This document shows positions 1 through 5,391 of a DNA stretch of 15,885 nucleotides, piece after piece. The DNA comes from JAGQTE01 sp964648005. Its GTDB lineage: Bacteria > Actinomycetota > Acidimicrobiia > Acidimicrobiales > Acidimicrobilacustridaceae. The position numbers were made by a program, and so were the translations under genes. Where the stretch lies: assembly GCA_964648005.1 (NCBI GenBank), contig CAZYKR010000078.1:1-15885 (forward strand), in the 5' to 3' direction. How positions within the stretch are numbered: the first letter of the stretch is position 1; every line of letters begins with the position of its first letter. The notes below the pieces were generated by a model. The model saw only the letters and a program-made list of their open reading frames with translations, was not told the origin of the DNA and searched no databases.

Positions 1-1
1 C

Positions 2-385
2 GAGCCCTTGGCGGCGGCGCGCGGTGTAGATCTCGTAGTTCCAACTAACATAAAAAAAAAAAACTCCCCATCGTCCGAGTTGGCGGCCCGCACCGCCTGG
101 TTGCGTACGGCTCTGGCGTCACGCTGGGGCGATCTCGGGACGGAGCAACGGGCGTGGCGCGACGCGGTGCTGGCCCGCCTGCTCGCCGTCGATGCCGACG
201 TTGTCGTGTTCACGCACTTCGTCGCCATCAACGTCGCCATCGGTGCAGCGACCGGTGACGATCGGGTCGTGTGCGCTTCGGTGGGCCACGCCTCCGTCAC
301 GACGTTCGAGGTGGTCGCCGGCGCCGACGGCCGGCGGCTCGAGCTCGTGGCCCTCGGCGACGAGCAGCCCACCGTGGTCCGCTGA
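2..385 (+). CDS. Histidine phosphatase family protein, C-terminal fragment (5' end missing)
   Basis: The credible part is from about base 65 to the TGA at 383-385, encoding roughly 106 residues. It contains the second half of a phosphoglycerate-mutase-like fold: an amphipathic helix (SELAARTAWLRTAL), then the strand VDADVVVFTHFVAIN, where the His is the second catalytic histidine of the family, and a closing strand VGHASVTTFEV. The N-terminal RHG motif with the phospho-accepting His is absent because the gene is cut by the contig edge and by the adapter/poly-A segment. The frame is open through that segment by chance, so the residues it predicts (including a Lys run from the poly-A) should be discarded. 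Family members remove phosphate from small metabolites or proteins; the substrate cannot be told. Family assignment is fairly sure, function is not. Confidence 0.7.
   Translation, partial: EPLAAARGVDLVVPTNIKKKNSPSSELAARTAWLRTALASRWGDLGTEQRAWRDAVLARLLAVDADVVVFTHFVAINVAIGAATGDDRVVCASVGHASVTTFEVVAGADGRRLELVALGDEQPTVVR
24..63. other. Probable Illumina adapter tail plus poly-A artefact
   Basis: Bases 24-35 read GTGTAGATCTCG, identical to 12 bases of the reverse complement of the Illumina universal (P5) adapter as I remember it. The following 16 bases match the rest of that adapter at about half of the positions, and a run of 12 A (52-63) begins almost exactly where the adapter would end. Reads that run past the adapter commonly give poly-A. 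The segment is also far more AT-rich than everything around it. It is most likely unremoved adapter sequence at a contig end rather than genomic DNA; bases 1-23 are of uncertain origin. Confidence 0.72.
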
Positions 386-392
386 CACGGCG

Positions 393-409
393 CCGGCAGC
401 GGTTGCCGG
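393..409 (+). terminator. Small GC hairpin after the phosphatase gene
   Basis: CCGGCA (393-398) pairs perfectly with TGCCGG (404-409) around a 5-base loop, 7 bases after the stop codon. There is no T-tract, as is common for actinobacterial hairpins. It could be a weak terminator or chance in GC-rich sequence. Confidence 0.3.
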
Positions 410-422
410 GAGACCGGGGTGA

Positions 423-452
423 TTCGGTCGCACCGGGTGCGCCGCCTACGCT
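423..452 (+). promoter_or_regulatory. Candidate promoter for the YncE-like lipoprotein gene
   Basis: TACGCT at 447-452 fits the actinobacterial -10 pattern TAnnnT. A poor -35 (TTCGGT, 423-428) lies 18 bases upstream. The position, about 47 bases before the GTG start at 500, is reasonable. Only the -10 is persuasive. Confidence 0.3.
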
Positions 453-499
453 GGTCGTCGGACCGGACGACCCGACCGCTCGATCCCCAGGAGTCCCCC

Positions 500-1756
500 G
501 TGCAGCTTCCTCCCCGTCTCCGTCGCGCCCGCGCTGCAGCGGTCGTCATCGGTGCCAGCGTTCTCGTCGCTTCGTGCGGCGGCGGCGGTGATGTCCAGGC
601 CGGTGGCGGCGACGGCGGCGCCGAGGGCGCCGAGAACGGCGCGCCGGTGTCGACGGCAGCGCCGATCGACGTCGTTCCCGGCATGCCGCCGGTCGTCGAC
701 CCGACGAACCTCTACAGCGAGACCGGTCCCAACATGCTGGCCGACACGGTGAAGGGTGACGCCTTCCGCGTGTACGTCCCCAACGAGCGCTCGGGGACGG
801 TCACCGTCATCGACCCGACGACCTACGAGGTCATCGACACCTATGCCACCGGTGCCATCCCGCAGCACGTCGTGCCGGCGTGGGACCTCGAGACCCTCTA
901 CGCCCTCAACAACAGCGGGAACTCGCTCACGCCGATCGATCCGGCGACGGGCGAGGACGGCAAGAACATCCCGATCGAGGATCCGTACAACCTGTACTTC
1001 ACGCCGGACGGGCAGCACGCCATCATCGTCCAGGAGGCGCTCGAGCGGTTGATGTTCGTCGACCCGCACACCTTCGAAGAGACCGACGACGTGATGCAGC
1101 TCGAGTGTGCCGGGCTGAACCACATCGACTTCTCGATCGACGGCAAGTACCTGGTTGCCACCTGCGAGTTCGAAGGCGCGGCCGTCAAGGTCGACTGGGT
1201 CAACCGCACGGTGCTCGACAAGCTCGTGCTCGACGACGCCAACGTCGTCGAGGGCGGGTATCAGAACCTGCCGATGCCCCAGGACGTGCGGGTGAGCCCG
1301 GACGGCTCGACCTTCTACTTCGCCGACATGATCAGCGACGGGGTCCACATCGTCGACGCCGCCACCTTCACCGAGAAGGCCTTCCTCAAGACCGGGCGTG
1401 GCGCCCACGGCCTGTACCCGTCGCGCGACGGCAAGCAGCTGTACGTGATCAACCGTGGGGCCAACACCTTCGACGTACCGAGCGGACCCGGTGGCATCAC
1501 CATCATCGACTTCGCCACCAACGAGATCGTCGAGCAGCACCCGATCCCCGGCGGCGGCAGCCCCGACATGGGCAACTTCACCCCCGACGGGGGCGAGCTG
1601 TGGCTCGGCGGTCGCTACGACCACGTGGTGTATGTGTTCGACACCCAGTCCAAGGAGTTCACCCATCAGATCGAGGTGGGTCGGGGTCCTCATGGCCTGA
1701 CCGTGTGGCCCCAGCCCGGTCGCTACTCCCTGGGCCACACCGGCAACATGCGGTGA
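500..1756 (+). CDS. YncE/YVTN-like beta-propeller lipoprotein
   Basis: The protein has 418 residues. I chose the GTG at 500 because AGGAG (489-493) sits six bases upstream and because it gives a clean lipoprotein signal: basic N-terminus (RLRRAR), hydrophobic stretch, lipobox V-A-S-C with Cys26, then a Gly/Asp-rich tether. The mature part is a series of about seven beta-propeller blades of the YncE/cytochrome-d1-like type, with repeated patterns such as 'YVPNERSGTVTVIDPTTYEV', 'VSPDGSTFYFAD' and 'FTPDGGELWLGG'. The C-terminus ends in WPQPGRYSLGHTGNMR. No CXXCH haem motif is present, so it is not a cytochrome d1 reductase. The known family role is poorly defined (surface-exposed ligand- or DNA-binding propellers). 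The stop overlaps the start of the next lipoprotein gene by four bases, so the two are translationally coupled and may act together at the cell surface. Confidence 0.82.
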   Translation: MQLPPRLRRARAAAVVIGASVLVASCGGGGDVQAGGGDGGAEGAENGAPVSTAAPIDVVPGMPPVVDPTNLYSETGPNMLADTVKGDAFRVYVPNERSGTVTVIDPTTYEVIDTYATGAIPQHVVPAWDLETLYALNNSGNSLTPIDPATGEDGKNIPIEDPYNLYFTPDGQHAIIVQEALERLMFVDPHTFEETDDVMQLECAGLNHIDFSIDGKYLVATCEFEGAAVKVDWVNRTVLDKLVLDDANVVEGGYQNLPMPQDVRVSPDGSTFYFADMISDGVHIVDAATFTEKAFLKTGRGAHGLYPSRDGKQLYVINRGANTFDVPSGPGGITIIDFATNEIVEQHPIPGGGSPDMGNFTPDGGELWLGGRYDHVVYVFDTQSKEFTHQIEVGRGPHGLTVWPQPGRYSLGHTGNMR

Positions 1757-2259
1757 GCCGCGCCGCCCGCAACTCGTTCGCCGGGATCGCCGTGGTGGCG
1801 CTGACCGTCGGCGCCGCTGCGTGCGCCGCTCCGGTCCTCGACGCGGGGCGTGTCGCGCAGGCCGTCCGCGATCAGGCCAAGGGGGTCGAGCTGGCCGACG
1901 TCGTCTGCCCGCCCGACGTGGCGGCGGCCGCCGGCGCCACCTTCGAGTGTGTGGCGACCGGCGCCGACGGGACCCGTGTGTTCGTCACCGTGACGCAGCG
2001 CGACGACGCCGGCGACGTGACGATCAGCTACGGGCGGGGCATGGTCGACACCTCCTCGGTGGCGGCGATGCTCGACGCCGAGGTCGAGGCCACGCTCGAG
2101 GCCGAGGTCGAGCTGCGGTGCCCGGCGGCGGTGCTGCTGCCCGATGCCACCGGCTCGTTCGCGTGCAGCGGGGTGGACGAGGGCGGCGACCGGTTCGAGA
2201 TCACGGTGCAGGTCGTCGACGGTGCCGTCGCGCCCGACGCCTGGGATCTCGTCCGCTGA
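1753..2259 (+). CDS. Tandem DUF4333-type lipoprotein
   Basis: A 168-residue protein starting at GTG 1753, inside the previous gene's end (GTGA overlap). It has a short signal sequence and lipobox A-A-A-C with Cys24. The mature part contains two copies of a DUF4333-like module. The first runs at about residues 30-95 (Val-rich helix, 'VVCPPDVAAAAGATFECVATG', then 'RVFVTVTQ'). The second runs at about 105-165 ('VELRCPAAVLLPDATGSFACSG', then 'RFEITVQVVDG'). Each copy has two Cys placed to form a disulfide, as in the family. DUF4333 proteins are actinobacterial cell-envelope proteins without a known activity. Coupling to the propeller lipoprotein suggests joint function; that part is inference. 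It ends 15 bases from the converging small gene downstream. Confidence 0.75.
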   Translation: MSRAARNSFAGIAVVALTVGAAACAAPVLDAGRVAQAVRDQAKGVELADVVCPPDVAAAAGATFECVATGADGTRVFVTVTQRDDAGDVTISYGRGMVDTSSVAAMLDAEVEATLEAEVELRCPAAVLLPDATGSFACSGVDEGGDRFEITVQVVDGAVAPDAWDLVR

Positions 2260-2273
2260 CGCGCGCCGTTCGC

Positions 2274-2552
2274 TCAGCGCTCCACCAGCTCGCCGGCACC
2301 CCGGAACACCGATGTGCCCTCGACCGAGCGAACGAGCAGGGCCGGCCCGGCGAAGCGGCGGCCCTCGAGCGTCGTGAACGACAACGTGTACGCACCGTGG
2401 GCGAACGTCGGTTCGGCGAGGGGTACCACGATCGCCTCCCAGTCGGCGACGTCGGACTCGGGGCGGTGCACCACCACGACGTCGGCGTAGCGCAGGCGGA
2501 CATCGGTGCCGTCGATCTCGAGCGTCGCCACGTCGTGGCGCTCGGCCGCCAT
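2274..2552 (-). CDS. Small hypothetical protein downstream of map
   Basis: A 92-residue protein that I do not recognise. It starts at ATG 2552-2550; the A of this codon is also the last base of the map stop (TGATG), so translation is probably coupled to map. The sequence is rich in beta-forming stretches (ATLEIDGTDVRLRY, DVVVVHRP, WEAIVVPLAEP, AYTLSFTTLEGRRF, ALLVRSVEG) with no Cys, no signal peptide and no membrane segment, suggesting a small cytosolic beta-barrel or sandwich. Codon use matches the neighbours, which supports a real gene. It is convergent with the DUF4333 gene. Confidence 0.6.
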   Translation of the reverse strand: MAAERHDVATLEIDGTDVRLRYADVVVVHRPESDVADWEAIVVPLAEPTFAHGAYTLSFTTLEGRRFAGPALLVRSVEGTSVFRGAGELVER

Positions 2553-3472
2553 CAGGGCGTGCGGGTCAGGATGTCAGCGCCGTCGTCGGTGACGAGGATC
2601 GTGTGCTCGAACTGCGCCACCCGGCTGGCGTCGGGCGTGACCGCAGTCCAGCCATCGGGCCACACGGCGTGCTGCCAGGTGCCCATGGCGATCATCGGCT
2701 CGATGGTGAAGGTCATGCCCGTCTCGAGGGTCCGCGTGGCAGACGGCTCGAAGTAGTGCGGGATCTGCAGGTCGGCGTGGAACCGCTCGCCGATGCCGTG
2801 GCCGATGAAGGCCCGGATGACCTCGAACCCGGCGGCCTCGGCGTGGGTCTGGATGGCCCGACCGATGGCGTTGACGGGTTGGCCCGGCGCCACGGCGGCG
2901 ATCCCGAGGTCGAGGCACTGGCGCGTGACGGCGATGAGCCGCTGCGACTCGGGATCGACATCGCCCACCTCGAAGGTGGCGTTGGTGTCGCCGTGCACGC
3001 CGTCGAGGAAGATCGTCACGTCGATGTTGACGATGTCGCCGTCGCGCAGCGCCCGATCGTCGGGGATGCCATGGCAGATCACCTCGTTGACGGAGGTGCA
3101 GACGGACTTGGGGAACCCGCGGTAGTTCAGCGGGCTGGGATAGCCGCCGCGGGCGATGGTCGCCTCGTGGACGACGGCATCGATCTCGTCGGTGGTGACC
3201 CCAGGGGCGACGGCCTTGCCGGCGAGCTCGAGGATCTCGGCTGCGGCGGCGCCGGCGCGTCGCATCCGCTCGATGACCTCGGGCGACTTCACGGCCGGTT
3301 CGTCCCACACCCGTGGCGTGCCGGTCTCGGCATAGTCGGGTCGGGCGATGTCGGCGGGCACTGGTCGCATCGGGCTCTGGCGGCCCGGCTTCACCAGCGC
3401 CGCGTCGGCGCGGTGGCAGCGCTTGTACTTCTTGCCGCTGCCGCACCAGCAGGCGTCATTGGACTTCAGCAT
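2552..3472 (-). CDS. map: Methionine aminopeptidase type I with N-terminal SEC-C zinc motif
   Basis: This enzyme removes the initiator Met from nascent proteins in the cytosol using two divalent metal ions. The 306-residue product shows all five family metal ligands: D151 (VNIDVTIF), D162 (HGDTNATF), H225 (FIGHGIGERFH), E258 (FTIEPM) and E289 (QFEHTIL). It also has the substrate-binding H134 (ICHGIP) and H232. Before the catalytic domain (about 60-306) there is an N-terminal SEC-C motif, C8-W-C10-G-S-G-K-K-Y-K-R-C19-H20, a zinc-binding element related to the SecA tail and associated with ribosome or partner binding. I chose the ATG at 3472 because it keeps this motif at the N-terminus and because a TACACT -10-like box lies 10 bases upstream, implying an almost leaderless mRNA. 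An in-frame start 23 codons earlier (3541) adds only low-complexity sequence. It is coupled to the small gene downstream. Confidence 0.93.
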   Translation of the reverse strand: MLKSNDACWCGSGKKYKRCHRADAALVKPGRQSPMRPVPADIARPDYAETGTPRVWDEPAVKSPEVIERMRRAGAAAAEILELAGKAVAPGVTTDEIDAVVHEATIARGGYPSPLNYRGFPKSVCTSVNEVICHGIPDDRALRDGDIVNIDVTIFLDGVHGDTNATFEVGDVDPESQRLIAVTRQCLDLGIAAVAPGQPVNAIGRAIQTHAEAAGFEVIRAFIGHGIGERFHADLQIPHYFEPSATRTLETGMTFTIEPMIAMGTWQHAVWPDGWTAVTPDASRVAQFEHTILVTDDGADILTRTP

Positions 3473-3481
3473 CGACGACGC

Positions 3482-3487
3482 AGTGTA
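3482..3487 (-). promoter_or_regulatory. Candidate -10 box for map
   Basis: Reading leftwards, TACACT (TAnnnT pattern) ends 9 bases before the ATG of map. A transcript starting about 7 bases downstream would have almost no leader, which fits the lack of a Shine-Dalgarno sequence in front of this ATG. No good -35 is visible. Confidence 0.35.
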
Positions 3488-3561
3488 GGGGCGCCCTCCG
3501 TCGGCTCCCTCGCCCGACCTCGGATTGCGCGCCGCTGCCACGCCAGCAACGATGCAGTCCC

Positions 3562-3906
3562 ATGACCGTGATCAGGATCAACGCCATCACCGTGCCGCCG
3601 GAGGGCGGCGGCGAGCTCGCTCGCCGGTTCGGGGCCCGTGCCGGGGCGGTGGACGGCGCCGACGGCTTCGAAGGGTTCGAGCTGCTGGAGCCGACCGACG
3701 GGCGCGACACCTGGCTGGTCATCACCCGATGGCGGGACCAGGCAGCCTTCGAGGCGTGGGTGGCGTCTCCGGCGTTCGCGCACGGACACCGGTCCGAGGC
3801 GGAAGCCGCCGCCGGAGGGGAGCAGCGTCCGGTGGGCGTGCACTCCGAGTTGTGGAGCTACGACATCGCGCTGGCGGCGACCCCGTCGGACGGTGCGGAC
3901 GCCTGA
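3562..3906 (+). CDS. ABM-fold protein, MhuD/IsdG-like haem-degrading monooxygenase candidate
   Basis: The 114-residue protein belongs to the antibiotic biosynthesis monooxygenase (ABM) superfamily. Compared from memory with Mycobacterium tuberculosis MhuD, the match runs almost without gaps over the first 70 residues: TVIRINAI, then LARRFGAR, GFEGFELLEP, and RWRDQAAFEAWVASPAFAHGHR. The residues I recall as essential in MhuD are Asn7 (present as N7), Trp66 (present as W66) and the haem-ligand His75; here H74 and H76 occupy that loop, which is two residues shorter. MhuD-type enzymes open the haem ring to release iron. Without a structural check it could be another ABM protein of unknown substrate. 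It is divergent from map (89 bases between starts) and followed three bases later by a membrane gene. No clear ribosome-binding site is seen; the ATG fits the conserved N-terminus. Confidence 0.8.
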   Translation: MTVIRINAITVPPEGGGELARRFGARAGAVDGADGFEGFELLEPTDGRDTWLVITRWRDQAAFEAWVASPAFAHGHRSEAEAAAGGEQRPVGVHSELWSYDIALAATPSDGADA

Positions 3907-3909
3907 TTC

Positions 3910-4272
3910 GTGCTCCTCGACGTCCACGAGTCGTTCGCCTGGTTCGTCGTCGTGGCGAACGGGTTGGCCGGGCTGTGGTGCCTCGCGGCCAACTGGCTCG
4001 AGGCCTTGCGGACCCGCGCCATGTGGTGGTTCGTCGCCGTCGCCCAGCTCACGGTGTTCGTGCAGGTGATCCTGGGGGTCGCCATGGTCGCCGGGCAGGG
4101 CATCGAGGCGCCCAAGTTCCACATGTTCTACGGCTTCGTCGCCATCATCGCCATCGGCATCATCTACTCGTACCGGGCGCAGCTCAAGGCGCACCAGTAC
4201 CTGCTGTACGGCCTCGGCAGCCTGTTCATCATGGGGCTGGGCATCCGGGCCATGATCGTCGGCCTGCGCTGA
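3910..4272 (+). CDS. Four-helix membrane protein of unknown function
   Basis: A 120-residue protein starting at GTG three bases after the ABM-gene stop, so surely the same transcript. Hydrophobic segments lie at about residues 9-29, 38-60, 71-88 and 98-117, leaving only short loops; no signal peptide is cleaved. Notable polar residues are H6 and E7 before helix 1, H71 at the start of helix 3 (KFHMFYGF), R89 and H95 between helices 3 and 4, and R113 in helix 4. Histidines at helix ends would be compatible with haem or metal binding, but that is speculation prompted by the MhuD-like neighbour. I do not recognise the family. It converges with the Lrp/AsnC-domain gene, 24 bases away. Confidence 0.75.
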   Translation: MLLDVHESFAWFVVVANGLAGLWCLAANWLEALRTRAMWWFVAVAQLTVFVQVILGVAMVAGQGIEAPKFHMFYGFVAIIAIGIIYSYRAQLKAHQYLLYGLGSLFIMGLGIRAMIVGLR

Positions 4273-4296
4273 GCCGCCCGCAGACGGCCGCCGCCC

Positions 4297-4533
4297 TCAG
4301 AGGTTGACGACCGGACAGGTCAGCGTCCGGGTGATGCCGTCGATCATCTGCACGCGGCTCACGACCATGCGCCCGAGGTCGTCCATGGTGTCGGCCTCGG
4401 CGATGGCGATCACGTCATACGGGCCGGTCACGTCGTCGGCCGAGCGCACCCCGTCGATGTCTCGGATCTCGCCGGCCACCTGGGCGGCCTTGCCGACCTC
4501 GGTCTGGATCAGGACGTAGGCGCTCACGGTCAT
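4297..4533 (-). CDS. Stand-alone Lrp/AsnC ligand-binding (RAM) domain protein
   Basis: A 78-residue protein containing only the effector-binding RAM domain of Lrp/AsnC regulators: beta strand SAYVLIQTEV, helix GKAAQVAGEIRDIDGV, strand/turn VRSADDVTGPYDVIAIAEA, helix TMDDLGRMVVSRVQMIDGI, and strand ITRTLTCPVV. The DNA-binding helix-turn-helix is absent and there is no upstream frame that could encode one, so this is a natural short form rather than a truncation. Such proteins bind amino acids or related small molecules and may assemble with full-length Lrp proteins. It is preceded by a control region with a TACCAT -10-like box and a dyad (4562-4589) and is separated from hsp20 by a strong hairpin, so it is probably its own unit. 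Confidence 0.85.
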   Translation of the reverse strand: MTVSAYVLIQTEVGKAAQVAGEIRDIDGVRSADDVTGPYDVIAIAEADTMDDLGRMVVSRVQMIDGITRTLTCPVVNL

Positions 4534-4561
4534 CGGTGCCCCCGGAGGATCGTGGCGGGCA

Positions 4562-4589
4562 CGCCAGGCCCACCTGGCGCCGCATGGTA
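4562..4589 (-). promoter_or_regulatory. Putative promoter and operator dyad of the AsnC-domain gene
   Basis: On the minus strand TACCAT (4589-4584) fits a -10 box. Just downstream lies a perfect 7-bp dyad, CGCCAGG (4562-4568) and CCTGGCG (4573-4579), around four bases; it would overlap the transcription start. Its place suggests an operator rather than a terminator. The core CGGTACCATG also occurs upstream of pckG. Confidence 0.35.
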
Positions 4590-4609
4590 CCGCTGGCCCG
4601 TCGGACGCG

Positions 4610-4642
4610 CTCCGGCCCCGGCGGGAGGAGCCGGGGCCGGAG
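4610..4642 (-). terminator. Strong 12-bp hairpin downstream of hsp20
   Basis: CTCCGGCCCCGG (4610-4621) pairs without mismatch with CCGGGGCCGGAG (4631-4642) around a 9-base loop. It lies about 70 bases beyond the hsp20 stop on the minus strand and before the AsnC-domain gene. No T-tract follows on either side, so it is an actinobacterial-type hairpin without a U tail. Termination is inferred from position and stability. Confidence 0.55.
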
Positions 4643-4714
4643 GTCGACGCTCGGAGGGGAGGGAGCCGGCGTCGGGGAGGCGTTGGGGAGGTCGGTGCCC
4701 GTGCGAGTGACCGG

Positions 4715-5179
4715 TCACACCCCGTTGTCGGCGGGGGCCTCGGCGACGTCGATGGCGTCGGCGCGGCCGGAGCCCGTCGCCACGAGCACCTTGCGAGGGG
4801 TCGCCTGCTCGGCGATGGGGATCGTCACGACGAGCACGCCGTCGACGTAGGACGCGGCCACGCCATCGCTGTCGAGGTGTTCGCCGAGGAGCACACGGCG
4901 ACCCATCCGTCCGAACCGGCGCTCGGCGCTGAGGACGCGCTCGCCCTCGGTGGCAGGCCGCCGCCGCTCGGCGGACACCCGGAGCTCGTCCCCGTCGACC
5001 TCGACATCGATCGAGGTGGCGTCCACGCCGGGCAGGTCGAAACGCAGCTCGATCTCGTGCTCGCGGCGGACGGCATCCATCGGCATGGCGGGTGCGGCGG
5101 AGCCGCCGGCGGCGGTGAGCGCGCGGTCGAGCTCGCGGAACGGATCAACATGACGGAACGGGTCGAAGCGCATCAGCAT
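4715..5179 (-). CDS. hsp20: Small heat-shock protein, Hsp20/alpha-crystallin family
   Basis: A 154-residue holdase chaperone that binds unfolding proteins in the cytosol. The N-terminus MLMRFDPFRHVDPFRELDRAL is the usual bacterial Hsp20 start. The alpha-crystallin domain covers about residues 37-125, with the signature 'IELRFDLPGVDATSIDVEVDGDELRVSAER', then 'RRVLLGEHLDSDGVAASYVDGVLVVTIP' and an I-P-I motif at 120-122 near the C-terminus used for oligomer assembly. Three ATGs are possible (5182, 5179, 5173). GGAGG (5189-5185) is five bases from the ATG at 5179, the best spacing, so I chose that. A HAIR operator lies about 60 bases upstream, so heat induction through HspR is likely. A strong hairpin follows the gene. 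Confidence 0.93.
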   Translation of the reverse strand: MLMRFDPFRHVDPFRELDRALTAAGGSAAPAMPMDAVRREHEIELRFDLPGVDATSIDVEVDGDELRVSAERRRPATEGERVLSAERRFGRMGRRVLLGEHLDSDGVAASYVDGVLVVTIPIAEQATPRKVLVATGSGRADAIDVAEAPADNGV

Positions 5180-5226
5180 CATGGCCTCCGTGGTTCGGGT
5201 GTGGTGCGTGTGCTGGATCGTCGTAA

Positions 5227-5261
5227 AGGCTAGCAGAAAAGTTGAGCGTAATCCACTCAAG
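5227..5261 (-). promoter_or_regulatory. HspR operator (HAIR) and promoter of hsp20
   Basis: Bases 5241-5261 read GTTGAGC-N7-ACTCAAG. The HspR-associated inverted repeat consensus is CTTGAGT-N7-ACTCAAG, so the spacing is exact, one arm is perfect and the other matches 5 of 7 bases. It lies in the only markedly AT-rich intergenic stretch of the window. On the minus strand TTGAGT (5260-5255) could double as a -35, with TCTGCT (5237-5232) 17 bases on or TAGCCT (5232-5227) as -10. Repression by HspR bound here, relieved on heat shock, is the established mechanism for this motif. Confidence 0.75.
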
Positions 5262-5326
5262 AAACCTATGACATCGGGCACAAAGCGACCATCGGCCGCT
5301 GGTGGCATGGCGGTCCCAGACGCGAC

Positions 5327-5356
5327 GAGGGGGAGGCGCCGAGACGCCTCCCCCTC
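5327..5356 (-). terminator. Strong 12-bp hairpin downstream of pckG
   Basis: GAGGGGGAGGCG (5327-5338) pairs perfectly with CGCCTCCCCCTC (5345-5356) around a 6-base loop, 35 bases past the pckG stop on the minus strand. No T-tract follows. Its stability and position between pckG and the hsp20 promoter make it a likely terminator insulating the two. Confidence 0.7.
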
Positions 5357-5391
5357 AGGTCGGAACCGGTGTGCGGCGGACGCCGCGTCGC

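Noticed and set aside
52..63. Poly-A tract as promoter, slippage site or Lys-rich linker
   Set aside because: It follows an adapter-identical sequence at the expected distance; an artefact is the simpler explanation.
446..1738. Minus-strand open frame of 430 codons opposite the propeller lipoprotein
   Set aside because: Composition is that of an antisense shadow (V-D-D-V-G-R repeats) with no motif, and the plus-strand gene has a lipobox and blade repeats.
500..1756. Cytochrome d1-type haem protein
   Set aside because: Propeller blades resemble that family, but no CXXCH motif and no haem-binding domain are present.
3473..3541. Longer N-terminus for methionine aminopeptidase starting at 3541
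   Set aside because: The extra 23 residues are not conserved in character, and the SEC-C motif and -10-like box both favour the start at 3472.
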